From contig JAHDVF020000761.1 of NCBI GenBank assembly GCA_022606425.2, positions 620,001 through 684,000 of the forward strand: DNA of 64,000 bases. Direction: 5' to 3'. The notes under the pieces were generated by a model. The model worked only from the letters and a program-made list of their open reading frames with translations, made no database searches and was not told the DNA's origin. This DNA is from Lepidostoma basale. Taxonomy: Eukaryota; Arthropoda; Insecta; Trichoptera; Lepidostomatidae. A program made the translations under genes and the position numbers. Below are positions 53,500 to 63,553 of the stretch, piece by piece. The first letter of the stretch is position 1. Each line of letters starts with the position of its first letter.

Positions 53500-53720
53500 T
53501 TACAAGAAAGATAGAAGTAGAATAATTGCAGAAGAAATGAGATCTCTTACACACGAATATGTGAAAAATCTATATACGAGATTAGATTGTATTTTATATT
53601 GTCAAAATGCAAGTAAAATAAGTGATAGCAGTGCGAATGAAAGCGTTATGAACAAAATAATTGAATAGGACATTAAGGTGGTTTGGACACATGGAAACAA
53701 TGAATGAAGAAAGAAAACAC
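53500..53720 (+). mobile_element. TTAG-tail LINE, internal fragment
   Basis: AGTAGAATAATTGCAGAAGA, CGAATGAAAGCGTTATGAAC, GGTGGTTTGGACACATGGAA. No 3' end. Confidence 0.75.
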
Positions 53721-54214
53721 ATCGAAATTCTCCTGTAATGATTAGAATATGGATATTTCATTTGTTTATATTTATTTTAATGATCACTTTAAAGCTTTCC
53801 TGAGTGTGTCATTAACATAATAGTCGAATATGCCAAAAATATAAGAATAATTTAAAATAATTACTGTATTTAAAGCGCCAAAAACGTTTGCAAATTAAAA
53901 TTAATTATATTCTTATTCAAATTAATAATGATTTAATATTATAAGAGAAGAAGACAGAATAATATTTGTCTACAAAAACTAATCAATATTTCAAACTTGA
54001 AATACTATGTTTTAGCTGAAAATGACGATATACGTGACAAAAAGAATGGATGTGAATATATGTGAATATATGTGAATATATATAGCTGCAAGTCGCGAAT
54101 TGAAAGAAGGGAAAATTAATGTGTATGTGGGGAAAACAAAAATCTAGAGTTCAACTCGTGACAGAGTTGACATTGAAAATAAAACCGCTAAGGATGTCAA
54201 CGAATCAATGTCAA

Positions 54215-54700
54215 TCCATTACATTAAATATGTAATTTCTAGAATTTTCACTATCTATTATGGGAATGACATGTTTTGCCTTTTATTTTCCCTCTCGCTT
54301 TTTTCCCATTTCCTAGAAAACATATCGCACGTTGAAAACAAAAGTGACACTATACAAAAATCTCAATTTTCAGTACGGTCATTTAAAGTTTTTGTGAGGT
54401 CAATAACTTGACTGTGAGTAGAAATATATCTAACGTTGTTGTTTTATATATTAGTTTAGATATTGTTCCATCAGAATCTAGTTGATTTTAATTAGGTTAA
54501 TAAGCAGGCAAAACTTTAAATGACCGTACTCAAAAATTGAGATTTTTGTATAGCGTCACTTTTGTTTTCAATGTGCGATATGGTTTAACTCATATTTATT
54601 AATTATATTTAACCATAAATTATCATTCCCAAAAATTATTATAAAACTTCTAGAAAACATATAGTTTCACTCATTATTAATTATATATAAATATTTACAT
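54215..54700. repeat. Palindromic repeat, family A, containing a second palindrome
   Basis: Outer arms: TTTCTAGAATTTTCACTATC, TATGGGAATGACATGTTTTG on the left and AATTATCATTCCCAAAAATT, AAACTTCTAGAAAACATATA on the right. Hairpin F (54321-54582) lies between them. Confidence 0.65.
54321..54582. mobile_element. Palindromic MITE, family F
   Basis: Arms 54321-54394 and 54509-54582 are inverted copies (CATATCGCACGTTGAAAACA, CAGTACGGTCATTTAAAGTT) with a spacer of about 115 bp. Confidence 0.85.
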
Positions 54701-54711
54701 CGAAAAAAAGA

Positions 54712-55270
54712 GGAGACGCCAAACCAAATCGCGAACAGAGAACTACAAAACTACCACGGCGAATAGAAGTATGATAGGTGCTTACGGCGAATAAAAATAT
54801 GCTCTTAAAAATTAAAGAGGTACCTATAAATTTGAAAGCTAAATTCTATGACTCGTGTTACTTCGAAGTGACGATATATGGCATAGAAAACTGTGTCCCT
54901 CACAGTCAGAAATTTACATAAGTTAGAGACCATTCAGTGAGCAATGAAAATACAAATGTTGGGCGTAAAGTCTTCGTTATAAATTAAGTAATGAGGAGTC
55001 AAACATAGGTCACCAACATCGTAAAAAAACAGGAAAGGCGAAATGACAGCGAACGGGGCACGTGGCGAGATAGGACAGTGTTAGATGGTCGTCTAGAATC
55101 CTGAAGTGGAGGCCATGGAACAACGAACGAGGCATTAGAAGACCACATAAAGAGGGACATATGAAATCTTCCATATTAAGGGGCGTAGATGGCAGCATAT
55201 AGCCCAAGACAGAAAATATATTAGTGTTTCGAAGAGGATTATATCCAGAAGTGGAAGAATGTTACTAACA
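54712..55270 (+). mobile_element. LINE RT C-terminal fragment (QWxGHxAR type), decayed
   Basis: LKIKEVPINLKAKFYDSCYF, VTIYGIENCVPHSQKF, then frame-broken traces of the GHVARxD, SWRPWNNERGIRRPHK and EDYIQKWKNV blocks. More decayed than 41855-42222. The first 25 bp (GAGACGCCAAACCAAATCGC) also occur at 49431-49452. Confidence 0.72.
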
Positions 55271-55706
55271 AAAAAACACGACAAGTTCCGATTAAATGGC
55301 CTGAATGTCCAGCATATCTACAAATATCTTTCTAATATGACGATGGAATTTTAATACCAAAGTCATCTCATCAAACAAAATACGTTCGATGTATATGAGA
55401 TGAATGGATTATGACTTTCGTTGAAACTAGTTAAAAATATTAGAGTAACGCAAAGGATGAATTTAACTATTATTCGTCTTATGAATATTATTCCAAAGTT
55501 TGAGATCATGTTTACTATCAAACAAATTAGAATTTATACTTCATTATAGAACTATTATTATTTGAATATAAGATCACTTAATTATTTCTTAAGCCTATTT
55601 CGTAAAGCAATCTAAAGTTTCCTAAAGCAATACAAAGAATTGAAACGAAACCTGTACATACACAACAATAAATAAAATTGATTAAGCGCTATACAAGCCT
55701 AAGAGT

Positions 55707-55757
55707 ATATCGTCGGTTCAAAGGTAAAACTCATTAAGTGACATTTTAATTTTTTTT
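55707..55757. mobile_element. Palindromic MITE M, left arm start (split by a LINE)
   Basis: ATATCGTCGGTTCAAAGGTA, AAACTCATTAAGTGACATTT is the exact inverse of 56911-56961. Confidence 0.92.
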
Positions 55758-56765
55758 ACACAGAACAGAACAGTACACAGAAAGCACTGCTAGTGTCAGA
55801 GTAAATGGGGATCTTACAGCCTGGTTTGATATCAATAAAGGTGTCAAACAGGGGTGTGTAATGTCTCCATGGTTGTTTAATCTATATATGGACAAGTGTA
55901 TGAAAGAGCTGAAAGGGTTGGAAGCAGGTGCAAAAATGGAAGGTGTGTCAGTAAGCTGTTTGTTGTATGCGGACGACGCTGTGCTACTTGCAGACAACGA
56001 GCACGAACTGCAAGCCCTGGTGTCTAGTATGTATGAGGTATGTAAGCGATACGATTTGATGATGAATATGAATAAGTCTAAGGTAATGATTTTCGAAAAA
56101 GAAGGAAGCATGACAGTCTGCAACATTAGTGTAAACGGTGAAAATCTGGAACAAGTGGATGAATTTGTTTATTTAGGAAGTATGTTTACAAAGGATGGGA
56201 AGGTGGAGAAGGATATTGAAAGAAGGGTTGGGGCAGGCAACAGAATAAATGGTGCACTTAAAGTTGTCATCGCAAACAAAAGCCTATCCAAAAAAGCGAA
56301 GCATGGAACTGGCAAAAGAAGGATGAAAGTAGAATAAATGCAGTAGAAATGAGATCTCTAAGACGAATGTGTGGCAAATCTGTTTATGATAGAGTGACAA
56401 ATGCAAGTATAAGAAGTGAATGTGGTGCGAATGAAAGTGTTATGAACAAAATAAGGAAAGGGTCATTAAGATGGTTTGGACACATGGAAAGAATGAGTGA
56501 AGACAGAATGGTAAAGAAGGTATATGTAAACGGCGTGAACGGAGCTAGAAATAGAGGAAGGCCGAGGAAAACGTGGCACGATCAAATCAATCAAATATTG
56601 AATGTCGGTCACGTGAGGAGTCGGAAAAATCGACGTGCGTGCATGACAAAATGTATGAATGTAGAGGAAGCGAGAGACGTATGTCAGGACAGAACAGTAT
56701 GGCGTTCCATTCTTTCTGCCTACCCCTCCGGGGAGACGGCGTGATGGTAAGTTAGTTAGTTAGTT
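55758..56765 (+). mobile_element. TTAG-tail LINE, subfamily A1, longest copy (with YADD)
   Basis: The only copy reaching the RT catalytic box. Reads TASVRVNGDLTAWFDINKGV, KQGCVMSPWLFNLYMDKCMK, CLLYADDAVLLADNEHELQ, KSKVMIFEKEGSMTVCNISV, then LEQVDEFVYLGSMFTKDGK, NGALKVVIANKSLSKKAK. A deletion of about 52 bp at 56297 removes the LVPTLMYGS block and shifts the frame; the second frame (56349-56744) is intact to SAYPSGETA and TGA, then AAGTTAGTTAGTTAGTT. QGCVMSPWLFNLYMD is RT block 4 and YADD block 5. Endonuclease is absent, so it is not autonomous. Confidence 0.94.
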
Positions 56766-56961
56766 AATTTTTTTTTTTTTTGGAATTTCTGTATCAGACT
56801 TCACCAATAATCACCAAGTGTTTTTATTAAAGAATAACTGTTATTCTTTAATAAATACACTTGGTGATTATTTTCTGACGTAGAATTCACAAGTCTGATA
56901 CAGAAATTGCAAAAAAAATTAAAATGTCACTTAATGAGTTTTACCTTTGAACCGACGATAT
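56766..56961. mobile_element. Palindromic MITE M, remainder
   Basis: After the LINE the hairpin resumes: GGAATTTCTGTATCAGACTT, AATCACCAAGTGTTTTTATT, turn at about 56838, and back to ACAAGTCTGATACAGAAATT and ACTTAATGAGTTTTACCTTT. Removing the LINE restores one hairpin of about 245 bp. Confidence 0.9.
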
Positions 56962-57162
56962 AATATTAGTAATTTATTTTTAATCAAAAGCGTTTCAGTT
57001 GTCTATAGTAGGATACCTTTTATTTAAAATAAGGAAGGAATTTGGAACGAGAATTTGTCATACTGTTTATATCCACTTACTTTTTAAACATTTTTACAAA
57101 TAAAATTATTTTACCAATTCATTCGCAGGAGAACTTCATCATCAAGTGTAAATATAATTGCG

Positions 57163-57415
57163 TATTTATTGTTTCTTGAACAATGATGTAAAACTGCATA
57201 TTAAATAATTAATACGAATGAAAACGTCAGTTTTCTAGAAAATTTATTATATTTTATGGGAAAGACATGTTTCGCCCTTCTAAGACATTATCAAATGTCT
57301 ACATTTGATAATAGCTTAGAAGGCCGAAACATGTCATTCCCAAAAAATATAATAAAAATTCTAGAAAACTGACGTTTTCATTCGTATTACTTATTTAACA
57401 ATTGTCAATTTTATA
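57163..57415. repeat. Palindromic repeat, family A (near-complete)
   Basis: Arms 57209-57298 and 57300-57391, almost loop-free. The left outer terminus TATTTATTGTTTCTTGAACA is present. The right arm carries TTTGATAATAGCTTAGAAGG, CCGAAACATGTCATTCCC. Confidence 0.88.
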
Positions 57416-57419
57416 TTAT

Positions 57420-58608
57420 ATAAAGTAAACGTTAATAAATTGCTATACGTACAATTACAATACCTACAATATTTTAAAGATTATACTCAAATATACATTC
57501 GCTATGTGCAAGCACAGAGGCAGTATTTATGATAATCTCAATATTTCTTCACAAACAGCCTCCCGCACAGAATCTCTCCCACTAGAATAAGTTACGGATT
57601 TAATGCATCGGTAGTTCTCAATGGAAAATTTTCGGTCAAAAGATAGCAAGAATTTGCCATTTTCTGGTCATTTGTGCGCCGTTCATCGACCGTAACCTTG
57701 AAAGCTTTCGGCTATTTTCACTTTATAACGAAAATAAATTCTCCCCGCCGCCCCCACAAACGTTATTGAAACTTTAAGCTAGACACCAAATATTTCATTG
57801 TAAAAATATTTATTTAGTGAAAAATTATTTGTTCACTTAATTGAAATTTACTATTCTTCTTTTTCTCAGCGCAATATCCCGGAGTGGGATTTGGCTTCCC
57901 CACAATAGTCCTCTACTGGGTCTTGTCCCTGATTATCCTTCATTATTTTCCAGGTCTTTCCAATTTCCTTATGTTTTGCCTAGGTTGTTTTTAATTGGGG
58001 AATCGAGTTCTGAGACGAGTTGTTGTTCGTAATCATGTGTTCTTTTATCATGTAGGGTTATTTTATTTAATAAAAATACCTGCTTTGCAGAGATATACAT
58101 TTATCCTCTTTTAATTATAGTTGTATCATATACATTTATTTTCTTAGTTAAGCGTTGTCGTTTTGATACTATCTCATAACTTCAGGTAACCGATGGCACA
58201 GAGATAAGACGAAAAACTTTGCGGCAATGTTGATAATAATCCAAGCTTTTAATGTCGAGTTCTAGGTTGAATATGGTATGAGTAAATAACTAAACTGATA
58301 AACATCACACAAAACACAGACGAAATGTGTCAATGTAGTAAACATCATGTGAAAGTTAAACAAATTTTAATGTATTTTTTTAATGATTATTACGTCGTCG
58401 AAAAAAAACACCAAAGAAAATAACACAATACAAAGGCAAAAAACGGCAAGACCCTCCCGATACAATGAGACCACTCCCAGGTTCCTACCCCCACTACACG
58501 GGTGTACCGGCCTTTCAAAACTGCACGGTCTATTTTGTCGCACCCTGTTATTACCAAATGTAACGTTTTGACATGGTCATCAGGCAAGTCTCAAGAAACG
58601 TGAAAAAA
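57420..58608. other. Intron, largely repeat-free
   Basis: 57540-57760 and 58440-58560 are less AT-rich; no coding evidence. 58020 GTTGTTCGTAATCATGTG and nearby sequence match nothing else here. Confidence 0.3.
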
Positions 58609-58611
58609 AAA

Positions 58612-58873
58612 TAACAAAATATTTTGTTGAATCGTTCTTTACATCATTACAGTGCGAGCCAAATCGATGTAAAGGGTATAGCTATCATTTTGATTCTCGT
58701 GACGATTCTAATCTATCGCCGATTTGATTCTAATCTATCGCCATTTTATTGTCACGTAAATTCTGCACTAGACCAAATACAGTGTGACAATCATACTGTC
58801 ATCGCCGGGAATCGAAACCGGGATCTTCGGGGTGGAAGTCAAAGCACTTACCACTCAGCAACGAAGGTCGTCA
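58612..58873 (-). mobile_element. tRNA-derived SINE, tail type I
   Basis: CTTTACATCATTACAGTGCG at the left, an internal small duplication (TCTAATCTATCGCCGATTTG / TCTAATCTATCGCCATTTTA), B box as GGAATCGAAACC, A-box side CACTCAGCAACGAAGGTCGT. Confidence 0.88.
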
Positions 58874-58919
58874 ATATACTAAAGAATGTTCAATTTCGTT
58901 CCCTACTTTACAATCTATA

Positions 58920-59630
58920 ATGTTTTTTTATTAATATGGAATCTGGAACTAAAATAAGCTTTCTTTATTTAAAATATGAACGTTATTTCATTAAGTGAAA
59001 AATAAGAATTATATTATATTAATTAAAAATGTAATCAATTTACTAAATAAGTAGGCCCATTTTCCGTTACACAACTTTTTCAAGATAACAACAAAGTTCC
59101 AATGAAGATCCTATTATTTCATTTTATTATTATATTTTTGATGGTCACCTGAATACTCTTATTTTTCCTCGCCTGTTCCCGCTACTCGGGGTCGGCGATT
59201 TTATCACTTGACGCCAGATAAATCGCTCTTAGACATCATCCTCATTAAGGCCTAAGATCTTCATGACCCTCTACACATTCGTTAGTGAGGTGGTTAAGTT
59301 TTTTTGTAATCACACTGTCACTCACAATATTGCAAACATTCTCCCTGAAATCAATGGACTCTACTTTTTAAAGACATGGTCGTGGGGTCTTCACATCATG
59401 TGACTGTATCATCAGAGCCATAATTCTGATAACGTTTCATTTTTGGGTGCAACTTTGAAACTACGCATTCTTCTTTAATGTGACTTTCTCCTCCTGACCA
59501 TCGCAGTACACGCATTTTTGATACATAGTCAATTGAAAAGCTTGAATCAAAAATTACATGTGTTTAGGTTTTGTTGTGTGAACACTATTGATGTAGGTAG
59601 CGTTTACCGTTTTAGTTGATTTCCATAATA
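58920..59630. other. Intron, unassigned
   Basis: 59170-59300 is GC-richer (CCTGTTCCCGCTACTCGGGG, TTAAGGCCTAAGATCTTCAT). No gene recognised. Confidence 0.3.
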
Positions 59631-59634
59631 TTTA

Positions 59635-59780
59635 TTTGTCTTTTCTTTTTTATATACTTTGTATATACAACACTAACATTAAAAAAAATTATAATTATAT
59701 ACCAGACATGTTTTGGACAACCAGTCCTTCATCTGTTTACAGAGAAATATTGAAATTTTAGAAATTAAAAAATAAAGAAA
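59635..59780. repeat. Palindromic repeat, family C, left half (split by mariner)
   Basis: TATACTTTGTATATACAACA, CCAGACATGTTTTGGACAAC, CAGTCCTTCATCTG match the left arm at 38045-38150. The right half lies at 61245-61440, beyond the mariner. Confidence 0.82.
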
Positions 59781-59783
59781 ATA

Positions 59784-61071
59784 TTAGGTCCTTACATGTA
59801 TGAAACTGGCGTTTTGTGTGGGAGGAACATAAAGTTGATTTTTTTTAAAATATGATATATTTATTTAATCAAAGTATGTACCATTGCTATCTATGCACTT
59901 TTGCCATCTCATAAGTAGTTCATCGATCCCTTTACTAAAAAAACCATTCGGACAGGAATCAATAAAATCTTTGAAGTCGGTTTGGACTGCCCCATCGGAG
60001 TTGAATTTTTTCCCTTGCAAGAAGTTATCCAAATTTCGAAAAAAATAGTAATCTGTTGGGGCAAGGTCCGGAGAGTACGGTGATGTCTTAGACATTCCAA
60101 TTGAAGCTCTTCTAATTTGGTAGCCGTCTGTTGTGCAGTGTGTGGTCTAGCGTTATCATGAAGCAGCAGTGGCTTAGAGCGATTAACCAGCCTCGGTTGT
60201 TTAGCAGCTAGCTTTTCCATCATGGTTTGCAGTTGCTGACAATAGACATCTGCCGTAATCGTCTGGCCAGATTTAAGAAAGCTGTAGTGAACGACACCAG
60301 CACTAGTCCACCAAACGCTCACAAGTAACTTTTTTGGAGTCAATTTTCGCTTGGGACATGGTTTGGCTGGTTCGGCAGGGTTCACCCATTGCGATGAGCG
60401 CTTCCGATTATCATACAGGATCAACTTTTCATCACAGGTAATGATTCGATTCAAAATCCCTTCATTATTGTGCCGGTTGAGTAATGCAACGCAGCAGTCA
60501 ACGCGCGTTTGTTGATTTGCTTCACTCAATTCGTGAGGTACCCACCTTTCAAGCTTTTTCACCTTCCCAATTTGCTTCAAGTGGATTAAAACAGTTTTAT
60601 CACTAACACCCCAGCCTGCAGCTAACTCGGACGTGGTTTGCGATGGATCCGCTTCCACAATAGCCTTCAATTCTTCATTTTCAACTTTGGTCTCCGGCCG
60701 TCCACGGGGCTTGTTCTGCAGGTCGAAATTTCCAGAACGAAAACGTTGGAACCAAAAAACGCACTGTGTTTTCTTTTGCGGCACCGTCGCTTACACATCA
60801 TTAATCCTTAGAGCCGTTTCTGCAGCACTGGTGCCACGGTGGAACTCGTACTCGTAAATAACGCGATATTTCAAGTTTTCCATTTTGTAAACTCAGTGAC
60901 GCAAAGAAAAAAAACAATTGAGGAAAAAACAAATGAATTATAATTTTCAAAACACAAATACTTGAGTAAATAGCTGTATAAATTTGAATTTGGAATTCCT
61001 AACCAAAGAGAAGATATTTGAGATCAAAGTTGCAGGTACGGAAAACGCTAATTTCATATGTAACGACCTAA
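59784..61071 (-). mobile_element. mariner-type DNA transposon, copy 2 (full length, dead gene)
   Basis: Flanked by TA on both sides. Both TIRs are present: TTAGGTCCTTACATGTATGA at the left and the inverse of TTAGGTCGTTACATATGAAA at the right. 1288 bp is the usual full mariner length. With both ends present it could be moved by a transposase supplied in trans (inference). Confidence 0.95.
59865..60883 (-). pseudogene. mariner transposase, cecropia-like, disrupted
   Basis: Starts MENLKYRVIYEYEFHRGTSA at 60883. A lost base near 60793 produces a stop at RINDV, and an extra T in the T-run near 60755 restores the frame before WFQRFRSGNFDLQNKPRGRP. The frame is then open to ECLRH, where a lost C near 60087 shifts it before PYSPDLAPTDYYFFRNLDNF. 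Catalytic motifs ITCDEK, LLLHDNARPH and LAPTDYYFF are all recognisable; Trp after CDEK is changed to Leu. Usual length and order for a DD34D transposase. Confidence 0.93.
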
Positions 61072-61244
61072 TATTATAAATAATCGAATAAACTGAACGT
61101 CAAGTCCATTCATTGATTTATTTCCTTTATTGTAAGTATATATAACCTGAACCCGAAAGGGAACTTTAAATTATTATTTAAAATTTCAAATTGATTAATA
61201 ATATTTGTTATAACAAAAACATAAATATTCCAGAATAAATCTTT

Positions 61245-61440
61245 ATAACATCTGTCAAAAATGATCATATTTGGAAACAATTTTATAATTTTTTAAGTCT
61301 GTATTAATAATATTACTGAGGAAGGACCGGTTGTCCGAAACATGTCTGATATATATAATTTTTTTTATTTTTAAAGTTAGTGTTGTATATACAAAGAACG
61401 TATATAACGTATAAGAAATCCATAATATGTATTGAAAAAG
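61245..61440 (+). repeat. Palindromic repeat, family C, right half
   Basis: AACATCTGTCAAAAATGATC, GGACCGGTTGTCCGAAACAT, TTAGTGTTGTATATACAAAG. Complements 59635-59780; between them lie the mariner and about 170 bp of other DNA. Confidence 0.82.
61310..61352 (+). ncRNA. Hammerhead-like ribozyme motif, best-preserved (family C)
   Basis: Core CTGAGGA (61316-61322), one unpaired A, stem II GGAC/GTCC (61324-61327 with 61333-61336, loop CGGTT), GAAA (61337-61340), self-complementary ACATGT (61340-61345), cleavage-type base C at 61346 (GUC). Stem I: ATATTA (61310-61315) pairs with TGATAT (61347-61352), five Watson-Crick pairs and one G-U. All three stems and both core strands are present. As stem III is only a palindrome, cleavage would need a dimer. 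Known from the family: Penelope-like elements carry such minimal hammerheads. The extra A before stem II is the main doubt. Confidence 0.5.
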
Positions 61441-62225
61441 GAACGCTATAAACAAATACATGTCAGTAGTACATCGGAACATTTCTATAGTTCGTATACA
61501 AATGAAGTTATTATTAGTGAAATCAAAGTCGGTTTCTTCCCGGAGACTAGGTCTGGGAAATAATACGCTTGGCTATTATATTGATAGATAAAGGATATTA
61601 CAGTAGCAAGCTTTTAGATATTCAATTATTTTGTATAATCGTACATATCAACATGACAACAAAAGCTTTTGAGGGAGGGCCGAATTTACCGAAATTTGAA
61701 ATGTTTCAAAATTTTGACTAATATTCAGGAATGATACGAGTTGGTACTATAGGATCTGCCTCCTTGTCTCCGTAACATATCAACCCAATACAATATGATC
61801 CGACATTCCATAAACATTAAGTATAGTTTACAACCAAATTAAACAGTGTACTCCTAATATAATACAATACATACTCATACGTACACACAAAATAAATGAT
61901 ATACTATAAGGGAATAATTTGTATGACTGCGTTGTTCTAAATACCCTTAGGTGGTCGGCAAACTATGGATCGCGAGCTTAAAGTTGCACTTTGGCTACTC
62001 GAGTGCGGCTTTTCCAGGAATGATATGTTTAAATTACATTTCTTAATCTACAATATAATAATTAAAGTGTACAGGGAATCATCCCTTAAATGAAAACACG
62101 GCAATTAACAAACCTGACATACCTAAACATTCCAAGACACGGAAAACTTTAGTTCATATTAAATAAAGGACATTTTTAATTTAAATGCTTGTTTTTGTCA
62201 ATATGTAAGATAATACATATTAATA
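61441..62225. other. Intron, unassigned
   Basis: No gene or repeat recognised. Confidence 0.3.
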
Positions 62226-62279
62226 TCTAGTTTTTATTCAGTGTGCATAGTTTAAACCAATTTTTTAAAACAATGTACT

Positions 62280-62915
62280 TGTTTACAAGAGATGGGCGAG
62301 TGGAGAGGGATATTGAAAGAAGGGTTGGGGCAAGCAACAAAGTGAATGGTGCACTTAAAGTTGTCATCGCAAACAAAAACCTATCCAAAAAAACTAGAAT
62401 GGCAGTGCACAATGGTGTTCTTCTACCGACCCTTATGTATGAAAGCGAAGCATGGAACTGGCAAAAAAGGATGAAAGTATAATAAATGCAGTAAAAATGA
62501 GATCTCATAGACGAATGTGTGGATACTCTGTGTATGATAGAATGTCGAATGAAAATATAAGAAGTGAATGCGGTGCGAATGATGGTGTCATGAACAAAAT
62601 AATGAATGGATCAATAAGATGGTTTGGACATATGGAAAGAATAAATGAAGAAAGAATGGTAAAAAATTATAAGTTAAAGATGTATATAGAACCAGAAATA
62701 GAGGAAGACCGAGGAAAACGTGGCACGATAAAATAAATGAAATATTGAATGTCGGCGATGTGAGGAGTCAGAGAAATCGACGCGCGTGCATGAAACGATG
62801 TACGAGTATGAATGTTGAGGAAACGAGAGAAATATGTCAAGAAAGAAAAGTGTGGCAGTCCATTTTTTCTGCCTCCCCATTCGGGGAGATGGCGTGATGG
62901 TTAGTTAGTTAGGTA
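62280..62915 (+). mobile_element. TTAG-tail LINE, subfamily A2, frameshifted copy
   Basis: DGRVERDIERRVGASNKVNG, LLPTLMYESEAWNWQK, frameshift, RMCGYSVYDRMSNENIRSEC, IRWFGHMERINEERMVK, a second frameshift, then the GRPRKTW and SASPFGEMA coding, TGA and GGTTAGTTAGTTAG at 62899-62912. The terminal hairpin arm is CTCCCC/GGGGAG here. Confidence 0.92.
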
Positions 62916-62919
62916 CTTT

Positions 62920-63160
62920 TAAGTAATTTTGGCCCTCGAAATAAAACAAAATATTTTAACTTCTTATATTTGGCTCTTTTCGCTTACGAGTTTTCCGACT
63001 TCTGTCATAGTTTATTGCATTTCAGGGAAAGTTTTAAAATTGAAGAATATTGATCGGTATCGGTCCTTGTCTAGCGCTTAACCTTAATACCAGATATTCT
63101 TTACTTCGAAAGCATCACTTTTCTTGTATAAAATATTACAGATAATAAATATCTACTTAC
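62920..63160. other. Intron next to the Ig2-end exon
   Basis: No repeat recognised. Confidence 0.3.
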
Positions 63161-63289
63161 AGTTGACTTGCACCATTATCCTTTTGCTAACCGCTGGAGG
63201 CACGTCGTTCGAAGCTATGCAGAGATATGCTCCCATCTGTTTTCTATCCAGCTTTGTAAGGTGTAGACTTTCACCATTGTAAACTTCCA
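63161..63289 (-). CDS. Exon: end of Ig domain (Ig2-like) of lachesin/DIP-like protein
   Basis: 129 nt: two bases finishing a codon, 42 whole codons, one base of the next. The reading opens VEVYNGESLHLTKL and contains MGAYLCIASNDVPPAVSKRI, the F-strand Tyr-x-Cys followed by the VPPxVSKRI hinge that marks the Ig2/Ig3 junction in DIP and lachesin proteins. The Cys is the second half of the domain disulphide; its partner must lie in an upstream exon outside the window. The acceptor is TTTGCAG at 63290-63296 and the donor GTAAGT starts at 63160. The split last codon (T + TT) gives Phe, so the hinge reads VQVNF. No stop or frame lesion is seen. Extracellular adhesion role is inferred from the family. 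Confidence 0.94.
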
Positions 63290-63553
63290 CTGCAAATATA
63301 AAAAATAGTTTGATTTGACATGTGAAAATTCAAACATTTGTGGGGTTAACAAACCATGAAGGACAAAGTCCAAAAACACAAGACCACACGAGTGGAGGCA
63401 AACTCAGACCAGCATATTACAATAGTGAAATACATTGTTTGGACAGGCAAAACATCTGAAACAATAGATTCTCAGCCTAACGAAGCCGATGACCGAAGGG
63501 GATTGAATGCAAAAAAATGAATCAGGGCCCGGGTTCATACACAATGGTAAATA

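Larger units (their letters stand above)
4030..63289 (-). other. Gene body of a lachesin/DIP-like Ig adhesion protein (3' part, six exons and five introns)
   Basis: Six minus-strand exons join without any frame conflict: phases are 1, 2, 1, 1, 1 at the successive junctions, and every intron begins GT and ends AG. Together they encode about 248 residues plus the stop codon. Intron sizes are about 10.2, 11.7, 7.0, 19.7 and 9.9 kb in transcript order. The first exon seen begins inside an Ig domain, so signal peptide, Ig1 and the start of Ig2 lie beyond the right edge. Domain order and the linker motif RLYE after the last Ig domain fit the DIP/lachesin group of insect neuronal surface proteins (family knowledge). 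I cannot tell which paralogue it is. Confidence 0.88.
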
